Origin: a virus | IMG/VR virus record: IMGVR_UViG_3300045242_000094 | Coordinates: 1-40,983 of that record | Length of the DNA stretch: 40,983 nt | Strand: one strand, 5' to 3' | Part shown: piece by piece, positions 40,020-40,983 of the stretch | Layout: the number at the start of each line of letters is the position of its first letter | Position numbering within the stretch: the stretch's first letter is position 1 | Notes under the pieces: generated by a model | Databases searched by the model: none | What the model saw: the letters and a program-made list of their open reading frames with translations, nothing else | Told to the model about the DNA's origin: nothing | Program-made: the position numbers and the translations under genes

Positions 40020-40283
40020 ATGACAATCCCGACATACGTCCGCAACCGTCCCGAGGGGCTGCGCCACCGGGCGCTGATCCGGCGGTGGATATTGCCCCGG
40101 CTGCGGCCTGGGTGCCGAATTCCATCGGCCGCGTGGATGGGCCGGTTCCTGCACATCAGCGCCGGCGAGGGCGCGCGGCACATGCGCCGGGTGCTGGCGG
40201 AGGCGGGAATTCAAACCGAGACACGGGGCGCCTGGCGCGATCGCCGGACCTACGTCGTGGCCGTGGGGAGGGTTGAGGCGTGA
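40020..40283 (+). CDS. Small basic winged-helix-like replication protein
   Basis: 87 residues from ATG 40020 with a good ribosome binding site. Very basic: MTIPTYVRNRPEGLRHRALIRRWILPRLRPGCRIPSAAWMGRFLHISAGEGARHMRRVLAEAGIQTETRGAWRDRRTYVVAVGRVEA, which reads as a winged-helix (helix, AGEGARHMRRVLAEAG recognition-type helix, two-strand wing). It is coupled by GTGA to the DUF1376 replication gene. Probably a DNA-binding partner for replication initiation (inference). Confidence 0.65.
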   Translation: MTIPTYVRNRPEGLRHRALIRRWILPRLRPGCRIPSAAWMGRFLHISAGEGARHMRRVLAEAGIQTETRGAWRDRRTYVVAVGRVEA

Positions 40284-40983
40284 GCATCCTTCCGCACCCG
40301 TTGACGCCGCCTGACTGTGATCTGCGAGGCTTTGAGTGGATGCAGCTCTGGGGCCACCGGATGTTCACCAGCAGCTGGTACCGCGCCGCTCGCAAGGATG
40401 GGCGTGGGGGTATTGCGTCTCTCAAGCTCTATTGGGCAGCAATGCTGCAGTGCCCCGCTGGCAGCCTCCCGAATGACGAGGAAGAGCTTTGCATGCTCGC
40501 TGATTTTGGTGAGGACATGCGGGCGTGGAAGAGGCACCGTCTGGTTGCCATGCACGGGTTCGTCCTTTGCTCCGACAATCGCTGGTATCACCCGGTGGTG
40601 GCAGAGCAGGTGCTCGATGCTTACGACCGACGGTTGAAATCAGCGCGCACCCGTGAGGTTGATCGGGAGCGTTTGAAACGGTGGAGGGCGAGCCACAACG
40701 GGGCGCAACCACCCGACAAACCAAACGGAGAAACGCCTAATGAAACGCGTTTCGAAACGCGGCCCGAAACGGGGGGTGAAACCCCCGACGAAACGTCGCG
40801 CGCGACAGGACAGTACCAGACAAGACAAGAAAGACCCCCCCTAGGCCCCCCCCAAAGCCGGGGGGGGCGGCGTGGCGCGCCCCGAAATGGCTTCAAGGCG
40901 TTGGAACAGAGGCTGGCAGCAGCCGACGCCAGTCGAGGCACGACGATCGAGGCAACCGCCGAGGAAGTGGCGGAAATCCACGA
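40280..40983 (+). CDS. DUF1376-type replication protein (N-terminal part, crosses contig junction)
   Basis: Starts at GTG 40280, overlapping the stop of the upstream gene as GTGA, and continues through the junction to the TGA at 171-173, giving about 249 residues. Residues 1 to about 100 resemble the DUF1376 (YdaU-like) domain found at the N-terminus of phage replication-initiation proteins, with aromatic and acidic residues around WMQLWGHRMFTSSWY and the ASLKLYWAAMLQCPAGSLP segment. A charged middle rich in repeated NETRFETRPET-like residues precedes a basic, Gly/Arg-rich stretch encoded by the poly-C/poly-G tracts. It follows a small winged-helix gene and precedes a possible helicase loader, which supports a role in replication initiation. 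The poly-C/G tracts could cause slippage. The family call is from sequence style only. Confidence 0.75.
   Translation, partial: MSILPHPLTPPDCDLRGFEWMQLWGHRMFTSSWYRAARKDGRGGIASLKLYWAAMLQCPAGSLPNDEEELCMLADFGEDMRAWKRHRLVAMHGFVLCSDNRWYHPVVAEQVLDAYDRRLKSARTREVDRERLKRWRASHNGAQPPDKPNGETPNETRFETRPETGGETPDETSRATGQYQTRQERPPLGPPQSRGGRRGAPRNGFKALEQRLAAADASRGTTIEATAEEVAEIH
40857..40983. repeat. Terminal direct repeat, right copy
   Basis: Second copy of the 127-base repeat. It starts at a run of eight G (40860-40867) that faces a run of eight C (40846-40853), which together can form a very strong hairpin inside the DUF1376 coding sequence. The junction therefore lies at a sequence that is hard to sequence, which fits assembly ending there. 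Confidence 0.95.

Noticed and set aside
39464-40276. 270-codon rightward ORF starting at GTG overlapping the Tas-like stop
   Set aside because: Its first half is the TIGR-like array and its last 85 codons overlap the better supported 40020-40283 gene in another frame. The amino acid repeats follow the nucleotide stems. It is probably open only because the units lack stops, though coupled translation of the array cannot be excluded.

Overview
The window is almost certainly one complete, circularly permuted genome of a short-tailed, P22-like bacteriophage assembled from environmental or host sequence. The first 127 bases and the last 127 bases are identical, so the contig closes into a circle of 40,856 bp, and a replication gene (DUF1376 type) runs across the junction. 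High G+C, a GcrA-like regulator and the overall gene style suggest an alphaproteobacterial host. That host assignment is inference.

Layout, read around the circle. Positions 36.9-41.0 and 0-1.6 kb hold the rightward early region: a Cro-like HTH protein, a VRR-NUC nuclease, an unknown protein, a Tas-like protein with an embedded and trailing guide-RNA-like array, winged-helix and DUF1376 replication proteins, a probable helicase loader and a NusG-like antiterminator. Positions 1.6-9.2 kb hold packaging (small and large terminase), small membrane proteins, a DNA methyltransferase and accessory genes. Positions 9.2-33.0 kb hold the virion module in P22 order: portal, an unknown virion protein, scaffold, coat, a gp4-like connector, tail fibre, a SPRY-like protein, a gp10-like protein with two inserted modules, fibre-type proteins, a sulfotransferase-GNAT fusion and three ejection proteins, the last with a lytic transglycosylase domain. 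Positions 33.0-36.0 kb hold a leftward operon with Gp157-like and RecT-like annealing proteins, followed by a cassette of four tiny genes. A leftward CI-like repressor at 36.4-36.8 kb carries an in-frame amber codon. No integrase was recognised.

Two guide-RNA-like systems stand out. (1) From 38.0 to 39.9 kb there are 15 copies of a 36-nt unit (GGCC, 10 variable bases, a TG-N4-CC core, 10 variable bases, TGCC or TGCT), each normally closed by a covarying stem of about 9 bp. Eight units lie in frame inside two genes and seven follow the Tas-like gene. The geometry and the IS110/Nop-like protein fit a TIGR-Tas system, with the unusual feature that guide units are embedded in the tas reading frame. 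(2) At 8051-8140 there is a minimal type I-E-like CRISPR (29 nt repeat, 32 nt spacer, 29 nt degenerate repeat). Its spacer matches the phage's own neighbouring GcrA-like gene at 26 of 32 positions with codon-like differences, as expected if it came from the homologous gene of a rival phage.

Four HNH-type endonuclease genes sit next to essential structural genes (portal, coat, connector, ejection). Most genes in each operon overlap by ATGA, TGATG or GTGA, so translational coupling is widespread.
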